Of a stretch of DNA of 33,742 bases, positions 8,317 through 17,506 are shown piece after piece. The translations under genes and the position numbers were made by a program. The DNA is from an uncultured Prevotellaceae bacterium. GTDB lineage: Bacteria; Bacteroidota; Bacteroidia; Bacteroidales; Bacteroidaceae. Below the pieces are notes generated by a model. That model saw only the letters and a list, made by a program, of their open reading frames with translations. It was not told where the DNA came from and ran no database searches. The first letter of the stretch is position 1; the number at the start of each line of letters is the position of its first letter. The stretch spans positions 1 to 33,742 of the forward strand of contig ONLL01000037.1 in NCBI GenBank assembly GCA_900318685.1, read 5' to 3'.

Positions 8317-8351
8317 TAGAATGAATAATGAGTAATTAGATATTAGCAATT

Positions 8352-10133
8352 ATGATTACCAAGATTAAGACATATATCGTAAATGGTCTGTTGTGCTGCG
8401 GCACCATTGCTGCCCTGACGGCCTGCAATGACTTCCTTACCATCTATCCCACCGACCGCATCGTGGGTTCGGAATTCTGGAAGACCAAAGCCGATGTCGA
8501 CCAGATGGTGGACGGATGCTATCAGAGTATGATCAGCTACGACATCCAGGAGCGGGCCATCATGTGGGGAGCATTCCGCAGCGACGAGCTGGTGAAGCTG
8601 ACCGACTATAATGACAATACCCTCGACAACATCGCAGCCGTGAACATCCTGCCTACGAACCGTTACAGCAAATGGGATGCATTCTATAGAGTGATCAACA
8701 ACTGCAACATCGTGCTGAACCACGCCGAGGATGTGATGGCCGAGGATCCTGAGTTCACCCAGGGCGACTATCAGGTGGTGCGTGCACAGATGCTGGCACT
8801 GCGCTCGCTGTGCTACTTCTACCTGGTGCGTGCCTTCCGCGACGTGCCCTACACCAACCACTCCTATGAGGACGACAGCCAGGTGGAGATGCACGAGCAG
8901 AGCACGCCGGAGGTGGTGCTGCAGCACTGCCTCGACGACCTGCAGGAAGCACGCCGGTACATCATGCGTAGCGGGGCCTACGGCCGTTATGACTGGCGCA
9001 ACAAGGGCTATTTCACCCGCGATGCCGTCGATGCACTCATGGCCGACATCTATCTGTGGCGCGCCGCTATGACTCACAGCAGCAGCGACTATCAGCAGGC
9101 TATCGTGTGTGCCGACTCCGTCATCAACTCCAAGCATGCTTTCTACGAGTTCTACAAAGAATACGACATCACCGAACAGGAGAAGGACATCTATCACCTG
9201 GAGAAAGGCGAACTGGCCATGTACACCATCTTTAATACCAATCAGGGCAACTCGCACGAGAGCATCCTGGAATGGCAGTACAACGGACGCGACAATTCGA
9301 ACGTGGCCCTGCAGAACTACTACTACCAGTCGGGTAACGAGAACAGCTACCGGCAGACCAGTATCCTCATGGCTTCGCAGATCTTCACCACCGTCGACCA
9401 GAATGCCAATAACGACCAGGGACAGAAGATCTACCTCTCGAAGAACGACTACCGCTTCTGGAACAACGTCTACAATGCCAACAATGAGGAAGCTCTTCAG
9501 CTCAGCATCCGCAAGATGGTGGATGCCTCGGGGACGACAGTAGGACTGACCGGTACCGTCGGCGAGGCTAAAAGCAACAGCCGCGGATTCCGTGAGTTCA
9601 GGCAGAACTGGATCGTCTATCGCCTGACTGATGTCATGCTGATGAAGGCCGAGGCACTCGTAGAGACCGCTGCCAACGACAGCGATCAGGTAGTGCTGAA
9701 GCAGGCCTTCGACCTGGTGCAGGCCGTGAACAAGCGCTCGATGCTGAAGACTGCCAACGACACCCTGAAATTCGAGTCGTTCAAATCGAAGGAAGAGATG
9801 GAGCTCCTGGTGCTGGCCGAGCGTGAGCGTGAGCTGTGCTTCGAAGGCAAACGCTATTTCGATCTCATGCGCTACTGCTATCGCCACATGGAGGGAGTGG
9901 ACATCCGCCAGAGAATGGCCGACCAGGGTGCCTGGCCTGAGCTCTACCAGCCCATGCTGAAGATGATCATCAGAAAGTACAGCGGTGGCGGTGGAGAAGG
10001 CGATGCCGTATCCTATAAGATGAAGAGTGAACCGTATCTCTACTGGCCTATTGAGGAGAGTGAGACAAAGGTCAACAGTCTCTTGAAGCAGAATCCTGTC
10101 TTCATACAGGAGAAGACGACTTCTAAGAATTGA
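8352..10133 (+). CDS. SusD/RagB-type surface lipoprotein 1
   Basis: The 593-residue protein has a lipoprotein signal with LTAC (Cys25) and then NDFLTIYPTD, the usual SusD start. Typical SusD features follow: RVINNCNIVLNHAE near residue 115, a TPR-like helical region (AQMLALRSLCYFYLVRAFRDVPY), and near the C-terminus ERERELCFEGKRYFDLMRYC. SusD proteins form the lid of the SusC transporter and bind the ligand at the cell surface. The 35-base gap before it is a degenerate period-7 tract (8320-8354; AATGAAT, AATGAGT, AATTAGA). Its stop codon lies inside the first unit of the large tandem tract at 10127. Confidence 0.93.
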   Translation: MITKIKTYIVNGLLCCGTIAALTACNDFLTIYPTDRIVGSEFWKTKADVDQMVDGCYQSMISYDIQERAIMWGAFRSDELVKLTDYNDNTLDNIAAVNILPTNRYSKWDAFYRVINNCNIVLNHAEDVMAEDPEFTQGDYQVVRAQMLALRSLCYFYLVRAFRDVPYTNHSYEDDSQVEMHEQSTPEVVLQHCLDDLQEARRYIMRSGAYGRYDWRNKGYFTRDAVDALMADIYLWRAAMTHSSSDYQQAIVCADSVINSKHAFYEFYKEYDITEQEKDIYHLEKGELAMYTIFNTNQGNSHESILEWQYNGRDNSNVALQNYYYQSGNENSYRQTSILMASQIFTTVDQNANNDQGQKIYLSKNDYRFWNNVYNANNEEALQLSIRKMVDASGTTVGLTGTVGEAKSNSRGFREFRQNWIVYRLTDVMLMKAEALVETAANDSDQVVLKQAFDLVQAVNKRSMLKTANDTLKFESFKSKEEMELLVLAERERELCFEGKRYFDLMRYCYRHMEGVDIRQRMADQGAWPELYQPMLKMIIRKYSGGGGEGDAVSYKMKSEPYLYWPIEESETKVNSLLKQNPVFIQEKTTSKN

Positions 10134-10224
10134 GAATTGAGATTTGAGAATTGAGATTTAAGAATTGAGATTTGAGAATTGAGATTTAAGAATTGAGATT
10201 TGAGAATTGAGAATTGAGATTTGA
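10127..10224. repeat. Fourteen-unit 7-bp tandem tract (GAATTGA / GATTTGA / GATTTAA)
   Basis: Fourteen uninterrupted heptamers run from 10127 to 10224. With A=GAATTGA, B=GATTTGA and C=GATTTAA the order is A A B A C A B A C A B A A B, so a 28-bp higher-order period is also present. The SusD stop codon (10131-10133) is part of the first unit. The tract ends 16 bases before the next ATG at 10241. Stop codons occur in all three forward frames. Confidence 0.95.
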
Positions 10225-10240
10225 AACAGATAAATACGAA

Positions 10241-12343
10241 ATGAGTATTATGATGACCAAGAATATAAAAAATCACCTCGTCAAAGGCCTGCTAGCCTGC
10301 GGCATTGCTGCAGTGGCCGTGCCCTTCGTCACTTCCTGTAAGGAGGACATCGACGAATCGAACCTCTATACCTTCACCGGAGAGACTATCGAGGACTATC
10401 TCTTGAACAGAAGCGACCAGTTCAGCAGCTTCAACTATATCCTCTCCAGGATAGACTATGACAAGATCCTCTCTGCCTACGGCACCTATACCTGCTTTGC
10501 GCCTAACAATGAGTCGGTGGCAGAATATCTGGACAGCCTGTATAACGACACCGTCAATATCAACGTGCCGCACAACGGACTGACAGCACCTGGCATCGAA
10601 GGACTGGGCCCCGACAATCCCAAGTCTGACTCCCTGTGCCGCGACATCGCCCTCTATCACCTGCTCAACACCAAGATTATGGGTGTGAACATGGGTAACG
10701 GTATGACCATCAAGACCATGCTGGGACGTGACATCAATACCTCGATCGACTCTGTGTCAGGAGCACTGCTCGTGAGCCGTGGGGCAAAAGTGACCAGTAT
10801 GGACAATGAGCTGGAGAATGGTGTGCTGCACGAGATTGACCATGTGATCACACGTTCGAACATGCTGATTGCTGGTGAGATGGAGAATCAGCCGTCGGGC
10901 TATACCATCTTCACACAGGCACTGAAGCTTACAGGTCTGGCCGACTCGCTCTCCAACATCAGCCATACTGACTTCGACAAAGTGGACAACGGCAAGGGCT
11001 TCTACATCCCTGAGAAGTGCGAGATGGGATACACCATCTTTGCCGAAACCGATGATGTGCTGGCTGAGAACGGTATCCATAGCATTACCGACCTCAAGGC
11101 ATACGCCGACAAGGTCTATGGCAAATGCGCTGAGCCCGGCACGGGATGGTATGACTATGCACGCAACCACAACATCACCATCAGCACAGGCAACGACTAC
11201 AAAAACCCCTGGAACACGCTGAGCATGTACTTGCGCTATCATATCCTCGAGTACAAAGTGGCTTACAACAACCTGGTGCGCAAATGCAACGAGGTGAGCA
11301 AGGTCACTGCCGTAGAGTTCTACGAGACCATGCTGCCCTACACGCTGCTGAAGATCACGCGCAACAGCAACAAGTTCAGGATCAACCGATGGGTGGCCAA
11401 CACCTCGCTCACCGATATGGTGGCAGAGCTTGGAACAGCCGCCATGCACACTGTGAAGCTTGACGGCATTGAACTGGAGGGCTTCAAGGGTCAGGTAGCC
11501 GCTATCAACGGATACATTCACCCCATCAAGGGCATGCTGGTCTACAATCAGGATGTGCCGCAGGGCGTGCTCTACGAGCGCATTCGTATGGACGACACCG
11601 TGCTCTTCGGAGAGATGATGTCGAACTCGTTCCGCGGCATCACCACGGCACAGGTGAAGGCACTCAACGGAGGAAAGAGCGGCACCGACGGCCGTCATGC
11701 CGGCTGCGACTATATCCGCATCCCGCCGCGCTACTTCAAGAACATGGCTATCTACAACGGCGATGACACCCGTTTCTACTATTTCGCTCACACCGACGAC
11801 GGATGGAGCAACTACCAGTGGGATGAGTTCAACTGCATGGGTAACTACGACTTCGCATTCCGTCTGCCGCCTGTGCCCGACGGAACCTATGAGTTGCGCA
11901 TCGGATACACGACAGAGACCGTGCGAGGCATGCTCCAGTTCTACCTGGGCAGCAGCTCGGAGCTGTCGTCCATGAAGGCTCTCGACATTCCTGTCGACAT
12001 GCGTATCATCCCTGCCAACAATGCTAACCTGACGCCCGACGTCGTCACCGGATGGTGCGACTGGACACGTCTTGATGACAAGGGCGTCGAGAGCGATGCC
12101 AACATGCGTAACCTGGGTTATATGCGTGGACCGCTATTCTACACCTTCCGCAGCAATCCTGCCCGCAGCCATCCACAGGACCTGCGCCGAATCATCACCA
12201 AGCAGGAGTTCAAGCAGGGCGACTACTGGCTGCGCTGCAAGAGCGTTATCGAGAATCCACAAGGTGAGTTCCACCTCGACTACATCGAGTTCTGCCCGGA
12301 GAATGTGTACAACAACACCCGCTATGTGGAGGACATGTATTGA
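10241..12343 (+). CDS. Fasciclin (FAS1) lipoprotein with C-terminal sandwich-like domain
   Basis: About 700 residues from the ATG at 10241; ATGs at 10250 and 10253 are alternatives, and an upstream TTG lies inside the repeat tract so is not used. A lipoprotein signal ends VTSC (Cys33) followed by KEDID. A FAS1 unit covers roughly residues 45-215 (YTCFAPNNESVAEYL, later VLHEIDHVI). A second, more divergent unit runs to about 440 (YTIFAETDDVLAENG, later INGYIHPIKGMLVY). The last 200 residues are a different, aromatic and beta-rich region (DYIRIPPRYFKN, PVPDGTYELRIGY, FHLDYIEFCPENVYN) that looks like a ligand-binding sandwich. It is the middle of the operon between two SusCD pairs. Role inferred: surface binding partner. 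The exact C-terminal family is uncertain. Confidence 0.82.
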   Translation: MSIMMTKNIKNHLVKGLLACGIAAVAVPFVTSCKEDIDESNLYTFTGETIEDYLLNRSDQFSSFNYILSRIDYDKILSAYGTYTCFAPNNESVAEYLDSLYNDTVNINVPHNGLTAPGIEGLGPDNPKSDSLCRDIALYHLLNTKIMGVNMGNGMTIKTMLGRDINTSIDSVSGALLVSRGAKVTSMDNELENGVLHEIDHVITRSNMLIAGEMENQPSGYTIFTQALKLTGLADSLSNISHTDFDKVDNGKGFYIPEKCEMGYTIFAETDDVLAENGIHSITDLKAYADKVYGKCAEPGTGWYDYARNHNITISTGNDYKNPWNTLSMYLRYHILEYKVAYNNLVRKCNEVSKVTAVEFYETMLPYTLLKITRNSNKFRINRWVANTSLTDMVAELGTAAMHTVKLDGIELEGFKGQVAAINGYIHPIKGMLVYNQDVPQGVLYERIRMDDTVLFGEMMSNSFRGITTAQVKALNGGKSGTDGRHAGCDYIRIPPRYFKNMAIYNGDDTRFYYFAHTDDGWSNYQWDEFNCMGNYDFAFRLPPVPDGTYELRIGYTTETVRGMLQFYLGSSSELSSMKALDIPVDMRIIPANNANLTPDVVTGWCDWTRLDDKGVESDANMRNLGYMRGPLFYTFRSNPARSHPQDLRRIITKQEFKQGDYWLRCKSVIENPQGEFHLDYIEFCPENVYNNTRYVEDMY

Positions 12344-12346
12344 TCG

Positions 12347-12374
12347 TTGAACATTGACCATTGAACATTGAAGA
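12347..12374. repeat. 7-bp tandem tract, unit TTGAACA
   Basis: Units TTGAACA, TTGACCA, TTGAACA and TTGAAGA lie at 12347-12374, filling almost the whole gap between two fasciclin genes and ending two bases before the ATG at 12377. Confidence 0.9.
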
Positions 12375-12376
12375 TT

Positions 12377-14122
12377 ATGAATAGTAAGATAAACAGACGA
12401 CAGCTGATAGGTTTTTCATTTATCATTTGTCAGTTATCATTTAGCGCAATGCTGGTAGCCTGCTCCGACTGGGACGACCACTATGAGGCCGACTCCTCGA
12501 TTCTGAGCTCGCAGCAGTCTACGCTTTGGGAGAACATCTCCAGCAACGGGCAGCTGTCGCAGTTTGCCGCGCTGCTGAAGAAGACCGGATACGACCAGGT
12601 GCTCAGTGCCACACAGACTTATACGGTCTGGGCACCACAGAACGGCAGCTTTGACTACGATGCCCTCTCATCGATGAGCGATGCACGCGTGCAGCGCGAG
12701 TTCGTCATGAACCATATCGCCCGTAACAACTATCCCGCCTCGGGCACCGTCGATGAGCGTGTCTACACCCTCAACGAGAAGCTGATGTTCTTCGATGGCT
12801 CGATGCCCTATGCCATTCAGGGCGTCGGCCTTTCCCAGCCCAACATCTCCAGTCGTAACGGCACCCTGCACATGCTCGACGGGAAGATCCCCTTCAGGGC
12901 TAACATCTATGAGTCGCTCAACAACAACGAGTATCCTCTGGACTCTATCTCCGAGTTTTTCCATAGCTACGACGTGAAGAAACTCAACGAGCAGAAGAGC
13001 GTACAGGGACCGATGCTCGACGGAGAGATCACCTACCTTGACTCTGTCTTCGACGAGCACAACGATCTCTTTACCCGCTTCGCAGCCTTCATCCAGCGTG
13101 AGGACAGCAACTACACCATGATCATGCCTACCAACGAGGCTTGGCACAAAGCCCGCCAGCAGGTGCAGAAGTACTTCCATTATATTCCTACTTTCGAGTT
13201 TATGGAGAACACTTCCACCGGCAGCGACCAGAAGAAGGAAAAGGTCACCATCAAGGATGTAAAGTATCTGCAGGACTCCATTGTCAACGGGATGTTGCTC
13301 AACGATCTCTTCTACAACAACAATCTCTACGACAACCGTAAGCTGAATAATCTGCAGACAGGACAGCCGCTACAGGTCGACTCGCTCTATAGCACCACAC
13401 TGTCGAAGATCTATTCCGACGATGCACGTCGTCTCCTGGAGGGCGCTCAGCGCGTTGACAAGAGCAACGGCATTATCTGGCTTACTGATAGCTTACGTAT
13501 GCGCAGCTGGACGACGTGGAATCCGGAGATCATCATCCAGGGAGAGAACACACAGACTTTGGCAAGTTCTGTCAATGTAGCCGGTACGCCCGAGCGCATC
13601 TATGTCGCTCCTGGTACTCAGAACCCGGCTGTGCCCGGACATATCTCGATGAACAGCTACGTCGAGGTGCAGCCCATCAGCGCCAGCACCAACCCCGGCG
13701 TGGTGTTCTACTTGCCTGGTGTCCGCTCCACCACCTACAGCCTGTATCTGGTGATGGTGCCTGCCAACATCGTCAGCTCGCTGCGTGAGGTGAAGCCCTA
13801 CAAGTTCTCCGTGACCATGGGCTGTGTCGATGAGACGGGTACCAACCAGGACCGTCTGCGCGACTGGGTGGCCGAGAGCAACTTCGTATCCGACACCGCT
13901 CGTGTTGACACCATTTATCTGGGTGACTTCACCTTCCCCATGGCTTATGAGGGCACGGGCAACTACTATCCTTACCTGCGTGTGAACAGCACCATCTCGT
14001 CGAGGGAGCGTAATGACTACGACCGCACCATGCGCATCGACTGTCTGATACTCCGTCCGAAGGAACTCGATGATTTCCTCAAGGAGCATCCCGACTATAA
14101 GTATGATGATGGCGACTTTTGA
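12377..14122 (+). CDS. Fasciclin (FAS1) lipoprotein, third of the operon
   Basis: The 581-residue protein starts at the ATG at 12377; an in-frame TTG at 12368 belongs to the repeat tract. The signal ends LVAC (Cys29) followed by SDWDDHYE, a common lipoprotein start in FAS1 proteins of these bacteria. FAS1 cores are seen at YTVWAPQNGSFDYDAL (about 95) and YTMIMPTNEAWHKA (about 250). The C-terminal 200 residues are a separate beta-rich region (PGVVFYLPGVRSTTYSLYLV, TIYLGDFTFPMAYEG, MRIDCLILRPKELDDF). The signal-peptide coding sequence contains a period-7 tract (12412-12443), so unit gain or loss would shift the frame. It lies 38 bases upstream of the second SusC gene and is probably a surface partner for it. 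No catalytic motif was noticed. Confidence 0.83.
   Translation: MNSKINRRQLIGFSFIICQLSFSAMLVACSDWDDHYEADSSILSSQQSTLWENISSNGQLSQFAALLKKTGYDQVLSATQTYTVWAPQNGSFDYDALSSMSDARVQREFVMNHIARNNYPASGTVDERVYTLNEKLMFFDGSMPYAIQGVGLSQPNISSRNGTLHMLDGKIPFRANIYESLNNNEYPLDSISEFFHSYDVKKLNEQKSVQGPMLDGEITYLDSVFDEHNDLFTRFAAFIQREDSNYTMIMPTNEAWHKARQQVQKYFHYIPTFEFMENTSTGSDQKKEKVTIKDVKYLQDSIVNGMLLNDLFYNNNLYDNRKLNNLQTGQPLQVDSLYSTTLSKIYSDDARRLLEGAQRVDKSNGIIWLTDSLRMRSWTTWNPEIIIQGENTQTLASSVNVAGTPERIYVAPGTQNPAVPGHISMNSYVEVQPISASTNPGVVFYLPGVRSTTYSLYLVMVPANIVSSLREVKPYKFSVTMGCVDETGTNQDRLRDWVAESNFVSDTARVDTIYLGDFTFPMAYEGTGNYYPYLRVNSTISSRERNDYDRTMRIDCLILRPKELDDFLKEHPDYKYDDGDF
12412..12443 (+). repeat. 7-bp tandem tract inside a signal-peptide coding sequence
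   Basis: Units TTTTTCA, TTTATCA, TTTGTCA and GTTATCA at 12412-12439, followed by TTTA, encode the hydrophobic core of the signal peptide (residues about 13-22, FSFIICQLSF) of the fasciclin lipoprotein. Seven is not a multiple of three, so a one-unit change would abolish the reading frame. Confidence 0.85.
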
Positions 14123-14160
14123 ACTGAAATGACGAACGAATTTAAAGAGACACTACGAGT

Positions 14161-17100
14161 ATGAAACGATTCAGCATATTATTATTCTCGCTTCTGAACA
14201 TCTTTATCTCACCTGCTGTCTTTGCACAGGATGACGAAACCTTCGAGGAAGAAGTGACCGTTGTCACTCCAAAGAAGCAAGTGGTGAAGAAACCCACATA
14301 CCCCACCATGGCGGTGCGCGGTGTGTGTGTCGACGCCGTCACCAAGCAACCGCTGCCAGGTATCATGATTCAGGCACTGGGCGACAATAACTATACCGCC
14401 ATGACCGGCGAGAACGGTGAGTTCACCATCAATGTCCCCACCTTCGCTACTGCCCTCTATGTCCACGCTCCTGAGTATCTCAGCCAGCACGTGGGACTGG
14501 GCAAGGGCAATGAAGCTCTCAGCATTGAGATGCTTGCCGACAAGTTCCTGCCCATGTATGACAAGACGACGCACATCGGTGCTTCCACCACCGCACAGAT
14601 GCGCAACACCACGTCGCAGACCATCGAGACCGACATCGAGAACCAGCTCGGAGCCGATGTGCGCAGCATCACCCGCTCAGGCGGTCCCGGTTATGGGGCA
14701 GCCATGTTTGTGCGAGGCCTCAACTCACTGACGGCCAATGCTCAGCCCCTCTTCGTCATCGACGGTGTGGTGCAGGACCTGCAGCAGACACGTTCCACGC
14801 TGCACTATGGTGATTATACCAACCTGCTGCTCAACATCAACCCTGAGGATATCGAGCGAGTCACCATCCTCAAGAATGCCACGGCGCTCTACGGAGCCAA
14901 GGGCGGCAATGGCGTCATCCTCATCGAGACGAAGCGCGGACACAGCATGGCCACCCGCATCGATGCCAATATCGGCGTGGGTGTCACCCTGCAGCCCCGC
15001 AAGCCTGAGGTGATGGACGCAGGCCAGTACCGCCTCTATGCTTCTGAAATGCTGGGCACCTATCCCGACATCTCGAAGTTCACCGACCCTGCAACGTTCA
15101 AGTTCCTTGTAGATGACCCGTCGAAGTACTACTATGCCAAGTACCACAACAACACCGACTGGTCGAAGGAAGTCTACCACACCGCCCTCAACCAGAACTA
15201 CAATATCAATGTGCAGGGTGGTGACGATGTGGGTATGTACAACCTCTCGCTGGGTTATACCGACGGACAGTCGACAGCTCAGAACAACGGTTTCAACCGC
15301 CTCAACGTGCGCTTCAACACCGATATCAACGTCATCCGTAACCTGACCACGCGCTTCGACATGAGCTATACGAAGATCAACCGCGACGTGTTTGATAACG
15401 GTGCGCCCGAGAGCCTGCTCACCGGTACTGTTTCCTCGCCCACATTCCTGGCACTTATCAAGTCGCCGTTCCTCAATCCTTATACATTTAATAATGTGAC
15501 GCGTAAGCTGTCGTCGACCCTTTCCGACGCTGATGACTATCTCACCGTGCTCGATCAGGATCTCACGCTGGGTAACCCCACGGCCTTGCTGGCTAATGGT
15601 GATGCCATCAATAAGAACCGTGTCGAGACCACACATTTCAACACCGTCATTGCTCCACGCTATGAGTTCAGCCGCTCGCTGGCACTCACAGAGGTGTTCA
15701 GCTACACCCTCGACCGCGTGTCGCAGCGCTACTATCGTCCGAAGGGTGGCATGCCCTCCTTCCTGATTGATGGCATCGGACGTGTGCAGAACATGGCCAT
15801 GTCGATGTTCTCCAAGGAGACCAGCGTCCAGAGCGACACACGTCTGGAGTGGTCGCGTCAGCTGCGTGAGCACTTCCTCAGCGTTTATGGCGGAGTGCGC
15901 TATGCCTCCTTCGCTTTCGACGACAACGAGCCGCAGGGACAGTATGCTTCCGCCGGTAACGACAAGACGCCCAACATCTCCACCAATATGGACTTCGTCG
16001 ATGCTACGGGTACTGACGATGCCTGGCGCAGTCTCACCTGGTATGCCAATGCCGACTACAACTACCGCAACCGCTACTTCGCACAGCTCACGCTGTCGAT
16101 GGAGAGCTGCAGCCGCTTTGGTAAGGAGGCCGACGGCCTGAAGCTTGGTGGCGTCAGTTGGGGACTCTTCCCCAGCGTCCAGCTGGGATGGGCACTCACC
16201 AACGAGGAGTGGTTCCCCAAGAGCAATGCCGTCAACTACCTTCTCCTGAAGGCCGGCTATGACATCAGCGGTAATGATGACATCAACAACTATGCTGCCC
16301 GCACCTCCTTCGGTGTCACGAAGTATCTCTACCGCTCTACCGCTGCCATGCTCGACAATATCGGCAATGAGAGCATCGCCTGGGAGAAGACCTCGAAGCT
16401 GAACCTTGGCTTCAAGGCATACTTCCTCAGCAATCGTCTGGGTGTCGACTTTGACTATTACCGCCACCACACCAGCAACCTTCTCACGCTGAAGTCGTTC
16501 GAGAATCCTGTGGCTGGTATCAACAACTACTGGAGCAATGGCGGCTCGCTTGACAACCAGGGTTTCGAGGCTACTATCACCGGCAAACCCCTTGTCACGA
16601 AAAACCTGAGTCTCGAACTTGGTGCCAGCCTTGGCCATTATTCCAATAAGGTGAAGAGCCTTCCCAACGACAGTCGTCTCTATGTGGACGGACAGCGTAG
16701 TGCACAGGGATATACTTCCAGCCTTTATGGCACCGACAACATCGCCACCATCGTAGGACAGCCGGTAGGTGTGTTCTACGGCTACAAGACTGAGGGTGTC
16801 TTCGCCACTGATGCCGAGGCTGCCGCAGCAGGCAAGGGTACCTTCCTCTACCTCACCGATGCCACGGGTGCACACCAGAACTTCCATGCCGGTGATATGC
16901 ACTTCGTCGACATCAACGGTGACGGAGAGATAAGCGAGGCCGACAAGACCATCATCGGCAATCCCAATCCCGACATCTACGGCAATATCTTCGCTTCGCT
17001 CGTTTGGAAGGACCTCACCCTGCACGTAGGATTCAACTACTCGCTGGGCAACGACATCTACAATTACCAGCGTAGTATTCTCGAGGGAGGATTCAACTTC

Positions 17101-17463
17101 TACAACCAGACGACTGCCATGACCAACCGCTGGCGCGCCGAGGGACAGCAGACCGATATCCCACGTGTCAGCTACGACGATCCTATGGGCAACTCACGCT
17201 TCAGCGACCGCTGGATAGAGGATGGCAGCTACCTCCGTCTGAAGACTGTCAACCTCACCTACCGCGTGCCCGTGCCCGGATCATGGACCTGGCTGCAGGG
17301 ACTCAGTGTATGGGCTGAGGCCAACAACCTCTTCACCCTCACTCATTATCTGGGCAACGATCCCGAGACCAGCGTCGCCAACGCCGTGCTCTACCAAGGC
17401 ATTGACTCTGGCAATGTGGCTCTGGGACGCACCTTCACCCTCGGCATGAGAATCAACTTGTAA
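14161..17463 (+). CDS. SusC/RagA-type TonB-linked outer-membrane transporter 2
   Basis: The 1100-residue protein has a signal peptide ending VFAQ near residue 23. An acidic then lysine-rich linker follows (DDETFEEEVTVV, PKKQVVKK). A regulatory-like domain covers about 50-130 (VRGVCVDAVTKQPLPGIMI). The plug runs from about 150 to 265 (FVRGLNSLTANAQPLFVIDG, IERVTILKNATALYGAKG, GVILIETKRG). The barrel contains VDINGDGEISEADKTIIGNP and ends RINL. It is clearly diverged from the first SusC of the operon, so the pair is not a recent duplication. It lies 38 bases after the third fasciclin gene and 43 bases before its SusD partner. Substrate unknown. Confidence 0.92.
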   Translation: MKRFSILLFSLLNIFISPAVFAQDDETFEEEVTVVTPKKQVVKKPTYPTMAVRGVCVDAVTKQPLPGIMIQALGDNNYTAMTGENGEFTINVPTFATALYVHAPEYLSQHVGLGKGNEALSIEMLADKFLPMYDKTTHIGASTTAQMRNTTSQTIETDIENQLGADVRSITRSGGPGYGAAMFVRGLNSLTANAQPLFVIDGVVQDLQQTRSTLHYGDYTNLLLNINPEDIERVTILKNATALYGAKGGNGVILIETKRGHSMATRIDANIGVGVTLQPRKPEVMDAGQYRLYASEMLGTYPDISKFTDPATFKFLVDDPSKYYYAKYHNNTDWSKEVYHTALNQNYNINVQGGDDVGMYNLSLGYTDGQSTAQNNGFNRLNVRFNTDINVIRNLTTRFDMSYTKINRDVFDNGAPESLLTGTVSSPTFLALIKSPFLNPYTFNNVTRKLSSTLSDADDYLTVLDQDLTLGNPTALLANGDAINKNRVETTHFNTVIAPRYEFSRSLALTEVFSYTLDRVSQRYYRPKGGMPSFLIDGIGRVQNMAMSMFSKETSVQSDTRLEWSRQLREHFLSVYGGVRYASFAFDDNEPQGQYASAGNDKTPNISTNMDFVDATGTDDAWRSLTWYANADYNYRNRYFAQLTLSMESCSRFGKEADGLKLGGVSWGLFPSVQLGWALTNEEWFPKSNAVNYLLLKAGYDISGNDDINNYAARTSFGVTKYLYRSTAAMLDNIGNESIAWEKTSKLNLGFKAYFLSNRLGVDFDYYRHHTSNLLTLKSFENPVAGINNYWSNGGSLDNQGFEATITGKPLVTKNLSLELGASLGHYSNKVKSLPNDSRLYVDGQRSAQGYTSSLYGTDNIATIVGQPVGVFYGYKTEGVFATDAEAAAAGKGTFLYLTDATGAHQNFHAGDMHFVDINGDGEISEADKTIIGNPNPDIYGNIFASLVWKDLTLHVGFNYSLGNDIYNYQRSILEGGFNFYNQTTAMTNRWRAEGQQTDIPRVSYDDPMGNSRFSDRWIEDGSYLRLKTVNLTYRVPVPGSWTWLQGLSVWAEANNLFTLTHYLGNDPETSVANAVLYQGIDSGNVALGRTFTLGMRINL

Positions 17464-17467
17464 AAGG

Positions 17468-17481
17468 CAATAAACAATAAA
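17468..17481. repeat. 7-bp tandem tract CAATAAA x2 in the SusC-SusD gap
   Basis: Two exact units at 17468-17474 and 17475-17481, with a degenerate TAATAAA at 17489-17495, lie in the gap before the second SusD gene. The block 17467-17481 can pair with 17558-17572 inside that gene (14 of 15 positions). Confidence 0.7.
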
Positions 17482-17506
17482 CGTGAAATAATAAACATTG
17501 AAGAAG

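Noticed and set aside
10127-10224. Possible CRISPR or plasmid iterons
   Set aside because: Units are only seven bases without spacers, in the gap between two operon genes with no replication gene nearby.
10214-10240. Upstream TTG start for the second fasciclin gene
   Set aside because: The codon is part of the heptamer tract, and the ATG at 10241 gives a proper lipoprotein signal.
14725-17025. A 766-codon open frame on the - strand
   Set aside because: It is opposite the second SusC gene, which has complete family motifs. The composition is that of a shadow frame.
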